Shown: positions 46,282-57,355, numbered from the stretch's first letter. The stretch is DNA of 64,000 nt from Tabrizicola sp. (GCF_030373185.1 NZ_JAUCZH010000007.1:295084-359083); one strand, 5' to 3'. Notes: a model not told the origin generated them from the letters alone. Translations and numbers: made by a program.

Positions 46282-46893
46282 TCACAGCAGCCGGTATTCC
46301 CGCGCCTTGCGGATGGCCTCCGACGTGGTGCGGGCCTCCAGCCGGACGCGCGCCGACTGAAGCCGCGCCTTGAAGGCGCTTTCCGTAATGCCAAGCTTTT
46401 CCGCCGCCGCAGCGTGCCTGTCCCCATTGGCAAGGCATTGCAGCGCCTCGATCTGCGCTTTCGTCAGTTCGGAGGGCGGCTTTGCCTCGATATGCAGTTC
46501 GATGGTCAACTCTCGCAAGTGACCAAGTTCTTCATCGTCAAACTCCCGGTCCGATCGGCTGATGCCGACGATAGAGCGTGACGTAATTGGGCCGTATGAC
46601 GATACGGCCCCGAAATTCAGGCCATGGCCGGCGGCTTTCTTCATGACACCAAACGGATCTGGAAGCGGGATGGCGCTCCACCTTGTGGTGCCTTCGACAC
46701 CGACACCCCAGAACACAAGGGGATCGCGCAGATAATAGGAATGGCTGTTGTAGTGATCCACCCATGCGGGAGGGTAAGAGCTTTTGTAAACCAGTGGAGT
46801 CGCAAAACGAATGTGCAGCCCGACCGTGTACCCCATGGGGGCAAGTTGATCGAGCTGTTCAAGCAGCACGGCAATGGCTTTGCGTTCGGACAT
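46282..46893 (-). CDS. LuxR-family quorum-sensing regulator
   Basis: A 203-residue regulator with an autoinducer-binding domain (about 1-135, with WVDHYNSHSYYLRDPLVFWG carrying the conserved Trp, Tyr, Asp and Pro) and a LuxR HTH (about 145-200). It probably binds the AHL made by the luxI product just downstream. The ATG at 46893 lies in conserved sequence but has a weak ribosome-binding site; an upstream GTG could add eight residues. Confidence 0.9.
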   Translation of the reverse strand: MSERKAIAVLLEQLDQLAPMGYTVGLHIRFATPLVYKSSYPPAWVDHYNSHSYYLRDPLVFWGVGVEGTTRWSAIPLPDPFGVMKKAAGHGLNFGAVSSYGPITSRSIVGISRSDREFDDEELGHLRELTIELHIEAKPPSELTKAQIEALQCLANGDRHAAAAEKLGITESAFKARLQSARVRLEARTTSEAIRKAREYRLL

Positions 46894-46950
46894 TTGGGAC
46901 CACTTTAAAACTCGCACGATTCTACTGGAGATTGATCTTGGTCCTCGCGA

Positions 46951-46994
46951 GTGCAAGTGCAAGCTCAATTCTGGAATATGCGACGGAATATGCG
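46951..46994. repeat. Direct repeats upstream of the luxR gene
   Basis: GGAATATGCG occurs at 46973-46982 and again at 46985-46994 (12-base period), and GTGCAA is repeated in tandem at 46951-46962. They lie 58-101 bases before the luxR start and may be regulator-binding sites; no classical lux box palindrome was found. Confidence 0.4.
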
Positions 46995-47014
46995 GATTTC
47001 AGGAGGTTAGACGC

Positions 47015-47042
47015 AAAAAGGCCCGCCAGAGGGGCGAGCCTT
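47015..47042 (-). terminator. Rho-independent terminator after rplQ
   Basis: On the minus strand a 10-bp stem with one mismatch (47018-47027 with 47033-47042, arms AAGGCTCGCC and GGCGGGCCTT) is followed by TTT before GCG, with five T in all counting stem-end bases. It ends the ribosomal superoperon 25 bases after rplQ. Confidence 0.85.
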
Positions 47043-47066
47043 CAAGGTTGTCGTCACCAGATCGGC

Positions 47067-47477
47067 TCAGCCCTCGGCAGCCTCGGTCCGGGCATGGTCG
47101 GCCGCGCCTTTGGCCGAAGTGTCACGGTCAACAAACTCGATGATCGCCATCGGCGCCATGTCACCATAGCGGAAACCGGCCTTCAGGACGCGGACGTAAC
47201 CGCCCTGACGGTCCTTGTAGCGCGGGCCGAGAATCTCGAACAGACGCGCAGTGTGCATGTCCTGCTTCAGCTGGGCATGGGCCTGACGACGGGCGTGCAG
47301 GTCGCCACGCTTGGCCAGCGTGATCAGCTTTTCGATGATCGGGCGCAGTTCCTTGGCCTTGGGCAGAGTGGTCTTGATCTGTTCGTGTTCGATCAGCGAA
47401 CCGGCCATGTTTGCGAACATCGCCTTGCGGTGTTCGTGGGTCCGGTTCAGCTTGCGGTAGCCGCTAGAGTGACGCAT
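47067..47477 (-). CDS. rplQ: 50S ribosomal protein L17
   Basis: A 136-residue protein starting [20 protein letters not shown], the L17 signature. It is the last gene of the superoperon, 131 bases after rpoA and before a terminator. Confidence 0.98.
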   Translation of the reverse strand: MRHSSGYRKLNRTHEHRKAMFANMAGSLIEHEQIKTTLPKAKELRPIIEKLITLAKRGDLHARRQAHAQLKQDMHTARLFEILGPRYKDRQGGYVRVLKAGFRYGDMAPMAIIEFVDRDTSAKGAADHARTEAAEG

Positions 47478-47582
47478 TGGAATCTCCTATCGCGTGTTTT
47501 GCTTTGTCCGGCGGGGCCTACTTCTGGTCCCGCTCACCTTGGGCTTTCGCCAGTCGTTCCCCGCATCGGCGGGCATTTGGTA

Positions 47583-47602
47583 GGGTGGGCCGCAGCCCAC
47601 CC
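47583..47602. repeat. Hairpin between rpoA and rplQ (GTAGG-type)
   Basis: GGGTGGGC (47583-47590) pairs with GCCCACCC (47595-47602); the plus strand reads GTAGGGTGGGC at its left edge. It has no T-run. It belongs with the hairpins at 53050, 59103 and 63904 described in the findings. Confidence 0.6.
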
Positions 47603-47608
47603 CGGTTC

Positions 47609-48625
47609 TTAAAACTGGTCTTCGAAGCGCTTCGCCAGATCTTCGATGTTCTCCGGCGGCCAATCTTCCACGTCCATGCCAAGGTGCAGGCCCATGCCCG
47701 ACAGCACTTCCTTGATTTCATTCAAGGACTTGCGGCCGAAGTTCGGGGTGCGCAGCATCTCGGCTTCGGTCTTCTGGATCAGATCGCCGATGTAGACGAT
47801 GTTGTCGTTCTTCAGGCAGTTTGCCGAACGGACCGACAGTTCCAGTTCATCAACCTTCTTCAGCAGAAGCGGGTTGAATTCGAGACCCGAATCCACTTCA
47901 CCCAGCTTGGCCGATTCCGGCTCGTCGAAGTTGACGAAGATCGAAAGCTGGTCTTGCAGAATGCGCGCGGCATAGGCCACGGCGTCATCCGGCGTCAGGC
48001 TGCCGTCGGTTTCGACTTTCATCGTCAGCTTGTCATAGTCCAGCACCTGACCTTCACGGGTCGGCTGCACTTCGTAGCTGACTTTCTTGACCGGCGAATA
48101 GATCGCATCGATCGGGATCAGGCCGATCGGCGCATCTTCCGGGCGGTTCTTGTCGGCCGCGACATAGCCCTTGCCGGTCGAAACCGTCAATTCCATGAAC
48201 ACATCCGCGCCGTCGTCCAGATGGCAGATCACGTGATCCTTGTTCAGGATCTCGATCCCGTTGGATTCCGAGATGTCGCCAGCGGTCACGACGCCCGGAC
48301 CCTTGGCCGAGATCGACAGACGCTTCGGCCCTTCGACTTCCATCTTGATGCTGACGCCCTTGAGGTTCAGCACGATGTCGGTCACGTCTTCACGAACGCC
48401 CGCCACCGACGAAAATTCGTGCAGGACGTTGTCGATCTGCACGCTGGTGATGGCGGCGCCTTGCAGGCTGCTCATCAGCACCCGGCGCAGCGCGTTGCCG
48501 AGGGTGAGGCCAAAGCCCCGCTCCAGCGGTTCGGCGATAACCGTCGCGGTGCGGGCGGCATCTGCCCCCGCCTTCACGACAAGCTGCGTCGGCTTGATGA
48601 GTTCCTGCCAGTTCTTATGGATCAT
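47609..48625 (-). CDS. rpoA: RNA polymerase α subunit
   Basis: A 338-residue subunit with the N-terminal dimerization domain (about 1-235) and the C-terminal DNA- and activator-binding domain (about 250-330). The start [14 protein letters not shown] is preceded by AGGGGC; an upstream in-frame extension is rejected. Confidence 0.98.
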   Translation of the reverse strand: MIHKNWQELIKPTQLVVKAGADAARTATVIAEPLERGFGLTLGNALRRVLMSSLQGAAITSVQIDNVLHEFSSVAGVREDVTDIVLNLKGVSIKMEVEGPKRLSISAKGPGVVTAGDISESNGIEILNKDHVICHLDDGADVFMELTVSTGKGYVAADKNRPEDAPIGLIPIDAIYSPVKKVSYEVQPTREGQVLDYDKLTMKVETDGSLTPDDAVAYAARILQDQLSIFVNFDEPESAKLGEVDSGLEFNPLLLKKVDELELSVRSANCLKNDNIVYIGDLIQKTEAEMLRTPNFGRKSLNEIKEVLSGMGLHLGMDVEDWPPENIEDLAKRFEDQF

Positions 48626-48697
48626 GCTGAAGCCCCTATTCTTGTCCACTGCCGATGTCCGAAGCAGAAGGACGCCCGAGGATCGTAAACAACGAAA

Positions 48698-48732
48698 GCC
48701 GGGCCGCGGAGGATGCCCCCACGCGGCCCGGC
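48698..48732. other. 11-bp perfect hairpin between rpsK and rpoA
   Basis: GCCGGGCCGCG (48698-48708) pairs with CGCGGCCCGGC (48722-48732). On the minus strand only TTT follows, so it may attenuate or protect the mRNA rather than stop transcription fully. Confidence 0.5.
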
Positions 48733-48745
48733 CAAAACAAATTTC

Positions 48746-49141
48746 TTAGACGCGGCGGCGCTTCGGCGGGCGGCAGCCGTTGTGCGCAAGCGGGGTGACA
48801 TCACGGATCGAAGTGATATTCAGCCCGGCAGCAGCCAACGCGCGCAGCGCCGATTCACGGCCCGAACCCGGACCCTGCACTTCAACCTCAACGGTCTTCA
48901 TGCCATGTTCCTGGGCCTTGCGGGCTGCGTCTTCTGCGGCCATCTGCGCCGCGTAAGGCGTGGATTTCCGCGAGCCCTTGAAACCCATGGTGCCCGAAGA
49001 CGACCAGGAAATCGCGTTGCCCTGGACGTCAGAGATCAGGATCTTGGTGTTGTTGAAGGAAGAGTTCACATGAACCACGCCAGCGGCGATGTTCTTGCGT
49101 TCTTTTTTCTTCGTACGGGAAGCCTTGGTATCGCGTGCCAT
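48746..49141 (-). CDS. rpsK: 30S ribosomal protein S11
   Basis: A 131-residue protein with the S11 motifs [12 protein letters not shown] and the C-terminal [18 protein letters not shown]. It stands 12 bases after rpsM in the usual alpha order. Confidence 0.98.
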   Translation of the reverse strand: MARDTKASRTKKKERKNIAAGVVHVNSSFNNTKILISDVQGNAISWSSSGTMGFKGSRKSTPYAAQMAAEDAARKAQEHGMKTVEVEVQGPGSGRESALRALAAAGLNITSIRDVTPLAHNGCRPPKRRRV

Positions 49142-49153
49142 ATCCGGCCCCCC

Positions 49154-49522
49154 TTATTTCTTCTTGCCGGCAATGGCCTTTGCGGGGCCTTTGCGGGTGC
49201 GAGCGTTGGTGTGGGTGCGCTGGCCGCGGACCGGCAGGCCCTTGCGGTGACGCAGGCCGCGGTAGCAGCCCAGATCCATCAGACGCTTGATGTTCATGGT
49301 GGTTTCGCGGCGCAGGTCACCTTCGACGGTGACGTTCGCATCGATGTATTCGCGGATCGCCAGAACTTCGCTGTCATTCAGCTGGTTCACGCGACGGGCG
49401 CGGTCAATCTTGAGCGCTTCGCAGATCGATTCAGCTGTGCTCGGACCAATACCGGTGATGTAGGTGAGCGCGATCGGAACCCGTTTCGCGGTGGGAATGT
49501 TGACGCCAGCAATACGTGCCAA
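49154..49522 (-). CDS. rpsM: 30S ribosomal protein S13, TTG start
   Basis: A 122-residue S13 protein. The homologous N-terminus (M)ARIAGVNIP begins at a TTG at 49522, with AAGGA 8 bases upstream; no ATG gives the proper length. The C-terminus carries [19 protein letters not shown] start on so highly expressed a gene is unusual. Confidence 0.95.
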   Translation of the reverse strand: MARIAGVNIPTAKRVPIALTYITGIGPSTAESICEALKIDRARRVNQLNDSEVLAIREYIDANVTVEGDLRRETTMNIKRLMDLGCYRGLRHRKGLPVRGQRTHTNARTRKGPAKAIAGKKK

Positions 49523-49704
49523 ACGTGTCGTCCTTCTAGGTTGCGGTTCCGTAGTGCCAGAACCTTTTTTCACAACTCCACCAAGGGGCTCGCGCCCTCG
49601 GTGGTCCGAACTTCCAATAAGGAAGGCCCGCAAGGCGATTCCACCGCGGGACGCCGTGCATTAGGGGCTTTTCCCCGGGCCGTCAAGGCCGCCGGGAAGA
49701 TTTC

Positions 49705-50355
49705 TCAGGCTTTGTCAAGAACCGATGCGATCGCATCGGCAACGGTTTCCACCTCTGCCAGCCCGTCAACGGCGGAAAGCTGCCCCTTGGCGTAGTAATA
49801 GCCGATCAGCGGGGAAGTCTTCTTGTAATATTCCATCAGCCGGGTTTTCAGCGTCTCCGCGTTGTCATCGGCGCGGCGCTTGAGGTTCGTGCTGCCGCAG
49901 GCGTCACAGGTGCCGGCGATCTTTGTCGGATGGGTCTGATCATGATAGACCGCGCCGCAGTTGCCGCAGGTGAAGCGCCCAGTGATCCGCGCGACAAGGG
50001 CCGCGTCATCCACCTGCATCTCGATCACCGCATCAAGCCCCTGCCCCGTGCGGGCCAGCAGATTACCAAGCGCATCGGCTTGCTTCAGCGTGCGGGGGAA
50101 GCCGTCGAAGATGAACCCGCCCTTGGCACCATCGTGCATCTTGGCCTCGATCAGGCCGATGACGATTTCGTCCGTCACCAGCTCACCGCGGGCCATGATG
50201 CCTTCAACCTTGCGACCAAGCTCGGTCCCTTTGGCGATGGCTTCCTTGAGCATGTCGCCGGTGGAAAGCTGCACCATGCCGCGCGCTTCTTCCAGACGTT
50301 TGGCCTGCGTGCCCTTGCCCGCCCCCGGCGGACCCAGAAGGATGATGTTCACCAT
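49705..50355 (-). CDS. adk: Adenylate kinase
   Basis: A 216-residue kinase. P-loop GPPGAGKGT is near residues 8-16, and a LID with four cysteines (CGNC...CDAC) suggests a structural zinc. It interconverts AMP, ADP and ATP. ATG 50355 is followed at once by GTG; either may initiate. It starts 4 bases after the secY stop, the standard place. Confidence 0.96.
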   Translation of the reverse strand: MVNIILLGPPGAGKGTQAKRLEEARGMVQLSTGDMLKEAIAKGTELGRKVEGIMARGELVTDEIVIGLIEAKMHDGAKGGFIFDGFPRTLKQADALGNLLARTGQGLDAVIEMQVDDAALVARITGRFTCGNCGAVYHDQTHPTKIAGTCDACGSTNLKRRADDNAETLKTRLMEYYKKTSPLIGYYYAKGQLSAVDGLAEVETVADAIASVLDKA

Positions 50356-50359
50356 TCGA

Positions 50360-51736
50360 TCAGCGCCGCGACGGAGCCTTGGGCGCGCTGGTCTTGCCAT
50401 TGGCAGGACGCTTGCGACCACGCAGCTGCGACTTTTCGATCAGCGCCTCATACTGGTGCGCCAGAAGATGCGACTGAACCTGCTGGATCGTGTCCATCGT
50501 CACCGACACCACGATCAGAACCGAGGTGCCGCCAAAGTAGAACGGAATCCCCACTCGGCTGATCAGAATCTCGGGCAACAGACAGACCGCTGCCAGATAG
50601 GCCGAACCCAGCACCAGCACGCGGTTGACCACATATTCCAGATACTCCTCAGTCTTCTTGCCGGGGCGGATCCCGGGGATCGAGGCGTTCTGGTTCTTCA
50701 GGTTTTCCGCCACGTCATCAATCTTGAAGCTGACGTTGAACGTGTAGAAATAGGCAAAGAACACGATCATCGCGGCAAGGAACAGCAGATAGAGCGGCTG
50801 GCCATGGCCAAAGTTCGCCGCCAACCAGGACAGTACCGGGTTGGTCCCGCCACCTGAAAAGGTGCTGATCGTGGTCGGCAGCAGCAGGATCGACGATGCG
50901 AAGATCGCCGGAATGACGCCAGCCGGGTTGACCTTGATCGGCAGGTGCGAAGACCCGCCCTCATAGACCTTCATGCCGACCTGACGGCGCGGATAGAGGA
51001 TCGAGATCTTGCGCAGCGCGCGTTCCATGAAGACGACAAAGGTGATGACGGCAATGACCATGACAATCACACCAAGAATCACCGGGGTCGACAGCGCGCC
51101 GGACCGCCCTTGCGCAAAGAACTGCGCGATGGCGGCCGGAATCTCGGCCACGATCCCTACGAAGATGATCAGCGAAATACCGTTGCCGATGCCGCGTGCG
51201 GTGATCTGTTCACCAAGCCACATCAGGAACATCGTCCCGCCAACCAGAGTGATGACGCAGGACGCAATGAAGAACAGGCCGGGGTTATGGGCCAACCCGC
51301 CCCCCTGGATCGACATGGCAATGCCATAGCCCTGCATTATGGCCAGCGCTACCGTGCCATAGCGGGTATACTGGTTCAGCTTCTTGCGGCCCTGCTCACC
51401 CTCTTTGCGCAGCTGCTGCCAGGGGGCATACATCGTGGCCAGAAGCTGCACGATGATCGAGGCGCTGATATACGGCATGATCCCCAGCGCAAAGATCCCC
51501 ATCCGGCTGATCGCACCACCGGTGAACAGGTTCAGCATGCCACCGATGCCCTGCGTCGCCTCGGCCATGAAATCGCGCAGCGCCTGACCGTCAATCCCGG
51601 GAACCGGGATGTAGGTGCCAAGCCGGTAGACGATCAGCAGGCCGATTGTGAAGAAGATGCGTTGGCGCAGGTCGGTTGCCTTTCCCAGCGCACTCCAGCT
51701 GAGGTTGGCCGCCATTTGCTCTGCAGCAGATGCCAT
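50360..51736 (-). CDS. secY: Preprotein translocase subunit SecY
   Basis: A 458-residue channel protein with ten membrane helices and the SecY motifs [15 protein letters not shown] (near residue 80) and [20 protein letters not shown]. It forms the SecYEG pore. Confidence 0.97.
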   Translation of the reverse strand: MASAAEQMAANLSWSALGKATDLRQRIFFTIGLLIVYRLGTYIPVPGIDGQALRDFMAEATQGIGGMLNLFTGGAISRMGIFALGIMPYISASIIVQLLATMYAPWQQLRKEGEQGRKKLNQYTRYGTVALAIMQGYGIAMSIQGGGLAHNPGLFFIASCVITLVGGTMFLMWLGEQITARGIGNGISLIIFVGIVAEIPAAIAQFFAQGRSGALSTPVILGVIVMVIAVITFVVFMERALRKISILYPRRQVGMKVYEGGSSHLPIKVNPAGVIPAIFASSILLLPTTISTFSGGGTNPVLSWLAANFGHGQPLYLLFLAAMIVFFAYFYTFNVSFKIDDVAENLKNQNASIPGIRPGKKTEEYLEYVVNRVLVLGSAYLAAVCLLPEILISRVGIPFYFGGTSVLIVVSVTMDTIQQVQSHLLAHQYEALIEKSQLRGRKRPANGKTSAPKAPSRR

Positions 51737-51838
51737 ATCAGGTCTCTTTCAAGCCAAGCGCCGCCATACCGTTCTCCGGTTGGCGGCGCGGGAAAACTGG
51801 AAATTGATGTAAGCGACCTTAGAGCCGCTCACAATCCC

Positions 51839-52318
51839 TTATTCAGCCGCAGCCGCGACTGGTGCCGTAAGCGTGACGGTGCCGCCTGCCTTTTCCACCG
51901 CTTCGACCGCCGAGGCCGAAGCGCCGGTGACCTTGAGCGTGATCTTGGTGGTGATTTCGCCCTTGGCCAACACGCGGATACCGTCGCGCTTGTTCGAGGT
52001 CAGGCCAGCCGCTACCAGAGCGTCTTCGGTGATCTCGACCTTGGCGTCCAATTTGCCGGCGGCAATGAACTTCTCGATCAGGCCAAGGTTCACAACGGCA
52101 TATTCCATGCGGTTCGGCTTGGTGAAGCCGCGCTTTGGCAGGCGGCGGTACAGTGGCATCTGGCCGCCTTCGTAACCACCGATCGCCACGCCCGAACGCG
52201 ACTTCTGGCCCTTGATACCACGGCCAGCGGTCTTGCCCTTGCCCGAACCGGGGCCACGCGCAACGCGCTTTTGTTTCTTGGCAGCGCCGGGATTGTCGGC
52301 GAGTTCATGCAGTTTCAT
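51839..52318 (-). CDS. rplO: 50S ribosomal protein L15
   Basis: A 159-residue protein ([35 protein letters not shown]), with an Ala-rich tail. In the usual spc order it follows rpmD directly; here the ectoine synthase gene and a terminator lie between them. Confidence 0.97.
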   Translation of the reverse strand: MKLHELADNPGAAKKQKRVARGPGSGKGKTAGRGIKGQKSRSGVAIGGYEGGQMPLYRRLPKRGFTKPNRMEYAVVNLGLIEKFIAAGKLDAKVEITEDALVAAGLTSNKRDGIRVLAKGEITTKITLKVTGASASAVEAVEKAGGTVTLTAPVAAAAE

Positions 52319-52458
52319 GTCGCAATCTCCTTTGCCGGAACGTCCCTACCTGCGACGGATGGGGACAACGCGGCGTTTCTTGTTGATTCTCGTGACCATG
52401 AAGGTCACCGGGGGCCGATACACGACCCTTTGCTCGATGGCAAGGCTAAGGGCGAGGG

Positions 52459-52848
52459 CTAGTCCGCTGCCGGTGCCGGGTAGCTGCCCGAGGCGTCATG
52501 CTTTTCCTGCCCGGTCAAGGCGGGCGTGAAGACACAGATGATCCGCAAATCCGTTTCGGCACGCAGAAGATGCGCCTCGTGGTGGTCCAGCACATAGACG
52601 GTGCCGGGGCCAAGCGGCCAGACTTGGCCCGTGGCGACATTGGTCACAGCACCCTTGCCTTCGATGACGTAATTCGTCTCGACGTGGTTCTTGTATTCCA
52701 GAAGCTGTTCGGTCCCGGCTTTGCAAAGCGTGTCATGCAGTGAATAGCCCAACCCGTCGGCAGCCAGCAGGATACGACGGCTTTCGAATGCCTCGCCCTT
52801 CACATGGGCGGATGTGTTCAGGACAGAGGCAAGAGTGCGGACAATCAT
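52459..52848 (-). CDS. ectC: Orphan ectoine synthase EctC
   Basis: A 129-residue cupin of normal EctC length. Residues corresponding to the iron and substrate sites known from Paenibacillus EctC fall at the same numbers: Glu57, Tyr85 and His93 for iron, and Arg25, Thr40, Tyr52, His55, Phe107, Gly113, Glu115 and His117 around the substrate; Trp21 is Phe and Asn38 is His. EctC closes N-γ-acetyldiaminobutyrate to ectoine. No ectA or ectB is nearby, so it may use an imported precursor or make another cyclic amino acid. AGGA precedes the ATG. It sits inside the spc ribosomal operon, same strand, between rpmD and rplO. Confidence 0.9.
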   Translation of the reverse strand: MIVRTLASVLNTSAHVKGEAFESRRILLAADGLGYSLHDTLCKAGTEQLLEYKNHVETNYVIEGKGAVTNVATGQVWPLGPGTVYVLDHHEAHLLRAETDLRIICVFTPALTGQEKHDASGSYPAPAAD

Positions 52849-52902
52849 GGAAGCGATCCTGTAATTCTGAAAGCTGACGCCGAAAGAGGCACCAATCAAG
52901 TG

Positions 52903-52931
52903 ACCCTAGCGCTGGCGGGGCCATGGATCAA
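52903..52931 (-). promoter_or_regulatory. Candidate promoter of ectC
   Basis: On the minus strand TTGATC (52931-52926) and TAGGGT (52908-52903) are 17 bases apart, 54 bases before the ectC start and beyond the terminator that follows rpmD. Confidence 0.35.
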
Positions 52932-53007
52932 CAAGACGGAGCAACCGGGAAGGTTGATCCAGGATGCTGTCAGACGTCTGCCCGCAAGTGCGCGTGAGGC
53001 AGAAAGC

Positions 53008-53038
53008 AAAACGCCCCCGCGCTTCAGCAGGGGCGTTT
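53008..53038 (-). terminator. Rho-independent terminator after rpmD
   Basis: AAACGCCCC (minus strand 53038-53030) pairs with GGGGCGTTT (53017-53009) and runs into TTTTGCTTTC. It lies 36-66 bases after the rpmD stop and separates it from ectC. Confidence 0.8.
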
Positions 53039-53049
53039 GATGCTGGAGT

Positions 53050-53071
53050 GTCGGGGCAGGCCCCGACCTAC
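53050..53071. repeat. GTAGGTCGGGG hairpin after rpmD
   Basis: GTCGGGGC (53050-53057) pairs with GCCCCGAC (53060-53067); on the minus strand it reads GTAGGTCGGGG. It lies just before the terminator and resembles the hairpin after rplP. Confidence 0.65.
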
Positions 53072-53073
53072 GC

Positions 53074-53268
53074 TTATCCGCGTTCTTCGATGATCTGGAC
53101 CAGATGGCTGATCTTGTTGACCATGCCGCGGACGGAAGGGGTATCTTCCAACTCGCGGGTGCGGTTCATCTTGTTCAGTCCAAGACCCTTGAGGGTCGCG
53201 GTCTGCTTGGCCGGGCGGCGGGCGGCCGAGGCCACCTGCTTCACGACGATGGTTTTCTTGTCAGCCAT
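53074..53268 (-). CDS. rpmD: 50S ribosomal protein L30
   Basis: A 64-residue protein ([40 protein letters not shown]). It follows rpsE by 2 bases and is the last gene before the ectC break. Confidence 0.97.
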   Translation of the reverse strand: MADKKTIVVKQVASAARRPAKQTATLKGLGLNKMNRTRELEDTPSVRGMVNKISHLVQIIEERG

Positions 53269-53270
53269 GC

Positions 53271-53837
53271 TCAGGCCTCCACGGTTTCGGCTTCGGGCTT
53301 CCGAAGGATTTCGGCAACCTTCTTGCCACGACGCGATGCCACGTTGCGGGGCGAGGATTCGTGCTTCAGCCCATCAATGGTGGCGCGGATCATGTTGTAG
53401 GGATTCGAGGTGCCGATCGACTTGGCAACGATGTCCTGAATTCCCAACATCTCGAACACGGCGCGCATCGGGCCGCCGGCGATGATGCCGGTACCTGCAA
53501 CAGCCGTCCGCATCACGACCTTGCCGGCGCCGTGGCGACCTTCCATGTCGTGGTGCAACGTGCGGCTATCTTTCAGCGGCACACGGATCAGGCTGCGCTT
53601 GGCCTGCTCAGTGGCCTTGCGGATCGCTTCCGGCACTTCCTTGGCCTTGCCCTTGCCGAAGCCGACGCGACCACGCTGGTCACCGACAACGACGAGTGCG
53701 GCAAAGCCGAAGCGCTTGCCACCCTTGACGGTTTTCGAGACGCGGTTGATCGCGACCAGACGGTCGGCGAATTCCGGGTTTTCTTCCGGGCGGTTGTCAC
53801 GGCGCTGGCCGTCCCGGCGGTTATCACGTTCTGCCAT
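53271..53837 (-). CDS. rpsE: 30S ribosomal protein S5
   Basis: A 188-residue protein with a basic N-terminus and the S5 motif [23 protein letters not shown] 53837 was chosen; a longer frame to 53921 has no support. Confidence 0.97.
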   Translation of the reverse strand: MAERDNRRDGQRRDNRPEENPEFADRLVAINRVSKTVKGGKRFGFAALVVVGDQRGRVGFGKGKAKEVPEAIRKATEQAKRSLIRVPLKDSRTLHHDMEGRHGAGKVVMRTAVAGTGIIAGGPMRAVFEMLGIQDIVAKSIGTSNPYNMIRATIDGLKHESSPRNVASRRGKKVAEILRKPEAETVEA

Positions 53838-53962
53838 AAGGCATTCCTTCACTGGTGGCGCAGTGGCGCCGTTGTCGCCAATCCTGGTGGGCGCAGCTGA
53901 TGCCGCCAGCCCCCGGATCATCGGGGCGGCGCAACCTTGGCAGGTAGCGCCGCCCGCTGGTT

Positions 53963-54322
53963 TTAGAACTTCAGGCCACCTTCACGGGCAGCATCGGCCA
54001 AGGCCTTGATCTTGCCGTGAAACAGAAACCCACCACGGTCGAAGTAGCATTCCTCGACCCCGGCCTTCTTTGCCCGCTCGGCAATCGCCGCGCCAACCTT
54101 GGCGGACGCTTCGACGTTGTTCTTGCCGACGAGACCCAGCTCTTTCTCCAGTGTGGAGGCAGAGGCGACGGTCACGCCCTTCACATCGTCGATCAGCTGA
54201 ACGCTGATGTTCTTCGACGAACGATGCACCGAAAGGCGCAGACGACCGTGCGAAGTTGCCTTGATCTTGTTCCGTACGCGCAGGCGGCGCTTGAGGAACA
54301 GCTCTCTCTTGTTGCTTGCCAT
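53963..54322 (-). CDS. rplR: 50S ribosomal protein L18
   Basis: A 119-residue 5S-rRNA-binding protein ([20 protein letters not shown]). It starts 11 bases after rplF. Confidence 0.97.
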   Translation of the reverse strand: MASNKRELFLKRRLRVRNKIKATSHGRLRLSVHRSSKNISVQLIDDVKGVTVASASTLEKELGLVGKNNVEASAKVGAAIAERAKKAGVEECYFDRGGFLFHGKIKALADAAREGGLKF

Positions 54323-54333
54323 TTCTCTCGCCC

Positions 54334-54867
54334 TTACTTCTTCTTGCCTTCCTTGCGGAACACGAACTCACCCTTGTAGCGGATGCCTTTGCCCTTGTAG
54401 GGCTCTGGCGCGCGCCATTCGCGGATGTTCGCGGCCACCTGGCCAACCTGCTGCTGGTCAATGCCTTCCACGACGATCTCGGTCTGCTTCGGGACCGTGA
54501 CGGTCACGCCCTGCGGCACTTCGAAATTCACTTCGTGAGAGTAGCCCAGCGACAGTTTCAGAGTATTTCCAGCCATGGCGGCACGATAGCCGACGCCCTG
54601 GATTTCCATTTCCTGCTTGAAGCCGGTGGAAACACCAGTGACCAGGTTGTCGACCATCGAACGGGTCATGCCCCACTGCTGGCGCGCACGCTTGGACAAC
54701 CCGCGCGGGGCGACCTTGATCGTTTCGCCTTCGATGGTCAGGGTGACATCATCGCCAGCCGTGAAGCTGCGGGTGCCTTTCGGCCCCTTGACTTCGATGG
54801 TCTGACCGCTGACCGAGGCAGAGGTGCCTTTGACCAGCGTGATGGGTTTCTTGCCGATACGAGACAT
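54334..54867 (-). CDS. rplF: 50S ribosomal protein L6
   Basis: A 177-residue protein starting MSRIGKKPI and ending [20 protein letters not shown], both L6 hallmarks. Confidence 0.98.
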   Translation of the reverse strand: MSRIGKKPITLVKGTSASVSGQTIEVKGPKGTRSFTAGDDVTLTIEGETIKVAPRGLSKRARQQWGMTRSMVDNLVTGVSTGFKQEMEIQGVGYRAAMAGNTLKLSLGYSHEVNFEVPQGVTVTVPKQTEIVVEGIDQQQVGQVAANIREWRAPEPYKGKGIRYKGEFVFRKEGKKK

Positions 54868-54878
54868 TCCACCCTCCC

Positions 54879-55277
54879 TTAGAATACGGTGCAAAGCACT
54901 TCGCCGCCAACATTGGCAGCGCGTGCATTTGCATCCGACATGACACCTTTCGGCGTGGAGACGATGGAGACACCCAGACCGTTGCGGACCGAGGGGATCT
55001 CTTTCACGCCCATATACACCCGACGGCCGGGCTTGGACACGCGCTTGAGTTCGCGGATCACAGGCTCACCTTCATAGTATTTCAGGCTGATGGTGAATTC
55101 GCCCTGACCGTTCGAGGTGTCAGCCTTTTCCCAACCACGGATGTAGCCTTCGGACTGAAGCACTTCGAGCACATTGGCACGCAGCGTCGAGGCGGGGGTA
55201 ACCACCGTGGACTTGCCGCGCATCTGGGCGTTGCGGATACGCGTCAGCATATCGCCAAGAGGATCGTTCATCGACAT
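54879..55277 (-). CDS. rpsH: 30S ribosomal protein S8
   Basis: A 132-residue protein ([19 protein letters not shown]-terminal [11 protein letters not shown]). It lies 12 bases after rpsN. Confidence 0.98.
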   Translation of the reverse strand: MSMNDPLGDMLTRIRNAQMRGKSTVVTPASTLRANVLEVLQSEGYIRGWEKADTSNGQGEFTISLKYYEGEPVIRELKRVSKPGRRVYMGVKEIPSVRNGLGVSIVSTPKGVMSDANARAANVGGEVLCTVF

Positions 55278-55289
55278 TTCCGGTCCTCC

Positions 55290-55595
55290 TTACCAGCTGG
55301 ACTTGACCATGCCCGGGATCTGGCCAAACGAGGCGAGATCACGCAGCATGATGCGGCTGAGTTTGAGCTTGCGATAGAACGCATGCGGGCGGCCGGTCAG
55401 CTGGCAGCGGTTGTGCAGCCGGACGGCGGACGAGTTGCGGGGCATTTCGGCCAGTTTGATCGTCGCCTTGAAGCGCTCTTCAACCGGCTTCGCCTGATCG
55501 TTGATCACCGCCTTCAGCGCGGCGCGCTTGGAAGCATGCTGCTTCACAAGTTTGGCGCGCTTTACTTCGCGGTTCACCATGGATTTCTTTGCCAT
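55290..55595 (-). CDS. rpsN: 30S ribosomal protein S14
   Basis: A 101-residue S14 of the long, zinc-free type ([33 protein letters not shown]). Confidence 0.98.
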   Translation of the reverse strand: MAKKSMVNREVKRAKLVKQHASKRAALKAVINDQAKPVEERFKATIKLAEMPRNSSAVRLHNRCQLTGRPHAFYRKLKLSRIMLRDLASFGQIPGMVKSSW

Positions 55596-55612
55596 ATCTT
55601 TGTTCCTCGCGC

Positions 55613-56172
<560 letters not shown>

Positions 56173-56173
<1 letters not shown>

Positions 56174-56478
56174 CAGATCGCCTCCCCGGTGGTCTTGGCG
56201 AAACGCACCTTCTTGTCACCTTCCATGCGGAAGCCGACACGGGTGGCCTTGCCGTTCTTGTCCACGATGGCAAGGTTCGACAGGTCGATCGGCATCGCCT
56301 TCGGCTGACGGCCGCCCTGCGACGCTTGGCTCTGCTTGGTGTGGCGGATCGCGACGTTCACGCCGTCGACGATGGCCTTGTTCGCATCGGGGTTTACAGA
56401 CGAAATCTCGCCCTTCTTGCCCTTGTCCTTGCCGGTGAGCACGACGACCGTGTCACCTTTCTTGAGTTTCGCAGCCAT
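56173..56478 (-). CDS. rplX: 50S ribosomal protein L24
   Basis: A 101-residue KOW-domain protein ([20 protein letters not shown]). It overlaps rplE and rplN by one base on each side. Confidence 0.98.
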
Positions 56479-56846
56479 CAGAGCACCTCCGGAGCCAGCG
56501 AGATGATCTTCATGAAGTTCTTGGCACGCAGCTCACGCACGACCGGCCCGAATATACGGGTACCGACCGGTTCGCCCTGGTTGTTCAGGATGACGGCGGC
56601 GTTACGGTCGAAACGGATGGTGGTGCCGTCTTCACGGCGAACTTCCTTGGCGGTGCGAACGACAACGGCCTTGCGGACGTCACCCTTCTTCACGCGGCCT
56701 TTCGGAATTGCTTCCTTGACCGACACCACGATGATGTCGCCCACGGAAGCATAACGGCGGTGCGAACCGCCAAGAACCTTGATGCACTGAACCCGGCGAG
56801 CGCCGGAGTTGTCAGCCACATCCAGATTCGTCTGCATCTGGATCAT
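56478..56846 (-). CDS. rplN: 50S ribosomal protein L14
   Basis: A 122-residue protein starting [17 protein letters not shown], with the expected length. Confidence 0.98.
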   Translation of the reverse strand: MIQMQTNLDVADNSGARRVQCIKVLGGSHRRYASVGDIIVVSVKEAIPKGRVKKGDVRKAVVVRTAKEVRREDGTTIRFDRNAAVILNNQGEPVGTRIFGPVVRELRAKNFMKIISLAPEVL

Positions 56847-56903
56847 TTGAAAGTCTCCCGACCTTCAGGGACTAGCCCTGGGGTTTCGTAAAGGGGGCAG
56901 AGG

Positions 56904-57143
56904 TTACGCGGTTGCGTCGACCACCACCGTCCAGCGTTTCGTTTTCGAAATCGGCGCGCATTCTTCGATGCGCACGGTGTCGCCGACCTTGAACTTGTTG
57001 TCCGCGTCGTGAGCGCGGTATTTCTTCGACTTACGCACGGTCTTCTGCAGCAGCGGGTGCTTGAAGCGGCGTTCGACGGATACGGTGATCGTCTGCTCGT
57101 TCTTGTCCGAGGTGACGGTGCCGGTCAGGATGCGTTTTGGCAT
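56904..57143 (-). CDS. rpsQ: 30S ribosomal protein S17
   Basis: A 79-residue protein ([20 protein letters not shown]). It lies 11 bases after rpmC. Confidence 0.98.
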   Translation of the reverse strand: MPKRILTGTVTSDKNEQTITVSVERRFKHPLLQKTVRKSKKYRAHDADNKFKVGDTVRIEECAPISKTKRWTVVVDATA

Positions 57144-57154
57144 AGCGGTTCCCC

Positions 57155-57355
57155 TTACTTCGCAGCTTCGGCGGCTTTTTGGCCGAGAACGGTCTTGATA
57201 CGCGCCACATCGCGGCGAACGGCACGCATGCGGGCGGTGTTCTCAAGCTGGTTGGTCGCCTGCTGGAAGCGCAGGTTGAACGATTCCTTCTTGAGCTGGA
57301 TCAGGCTGTCGCGCAGCTGGTCCGGCGTCTTGGTCTTCAGTTCTTCGGCTTTCAT
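57155..57355 (-). CDS. rpmC: 50S ribosomal protein L29
   Basis: A 66-residue protein ([34 protein letters not shown]). Normally rplP stands immediately upstream; here about 1.77 kb separates them, so rpmC probably heads its own transcript. Confidence 0.97.
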   Translation of the reverse strand: MKAEELKTKTPDQLRDSLIQLKKESFNLRFQQATNQLENTARMRAVRRDVARIKTVLGQKAAEAAK

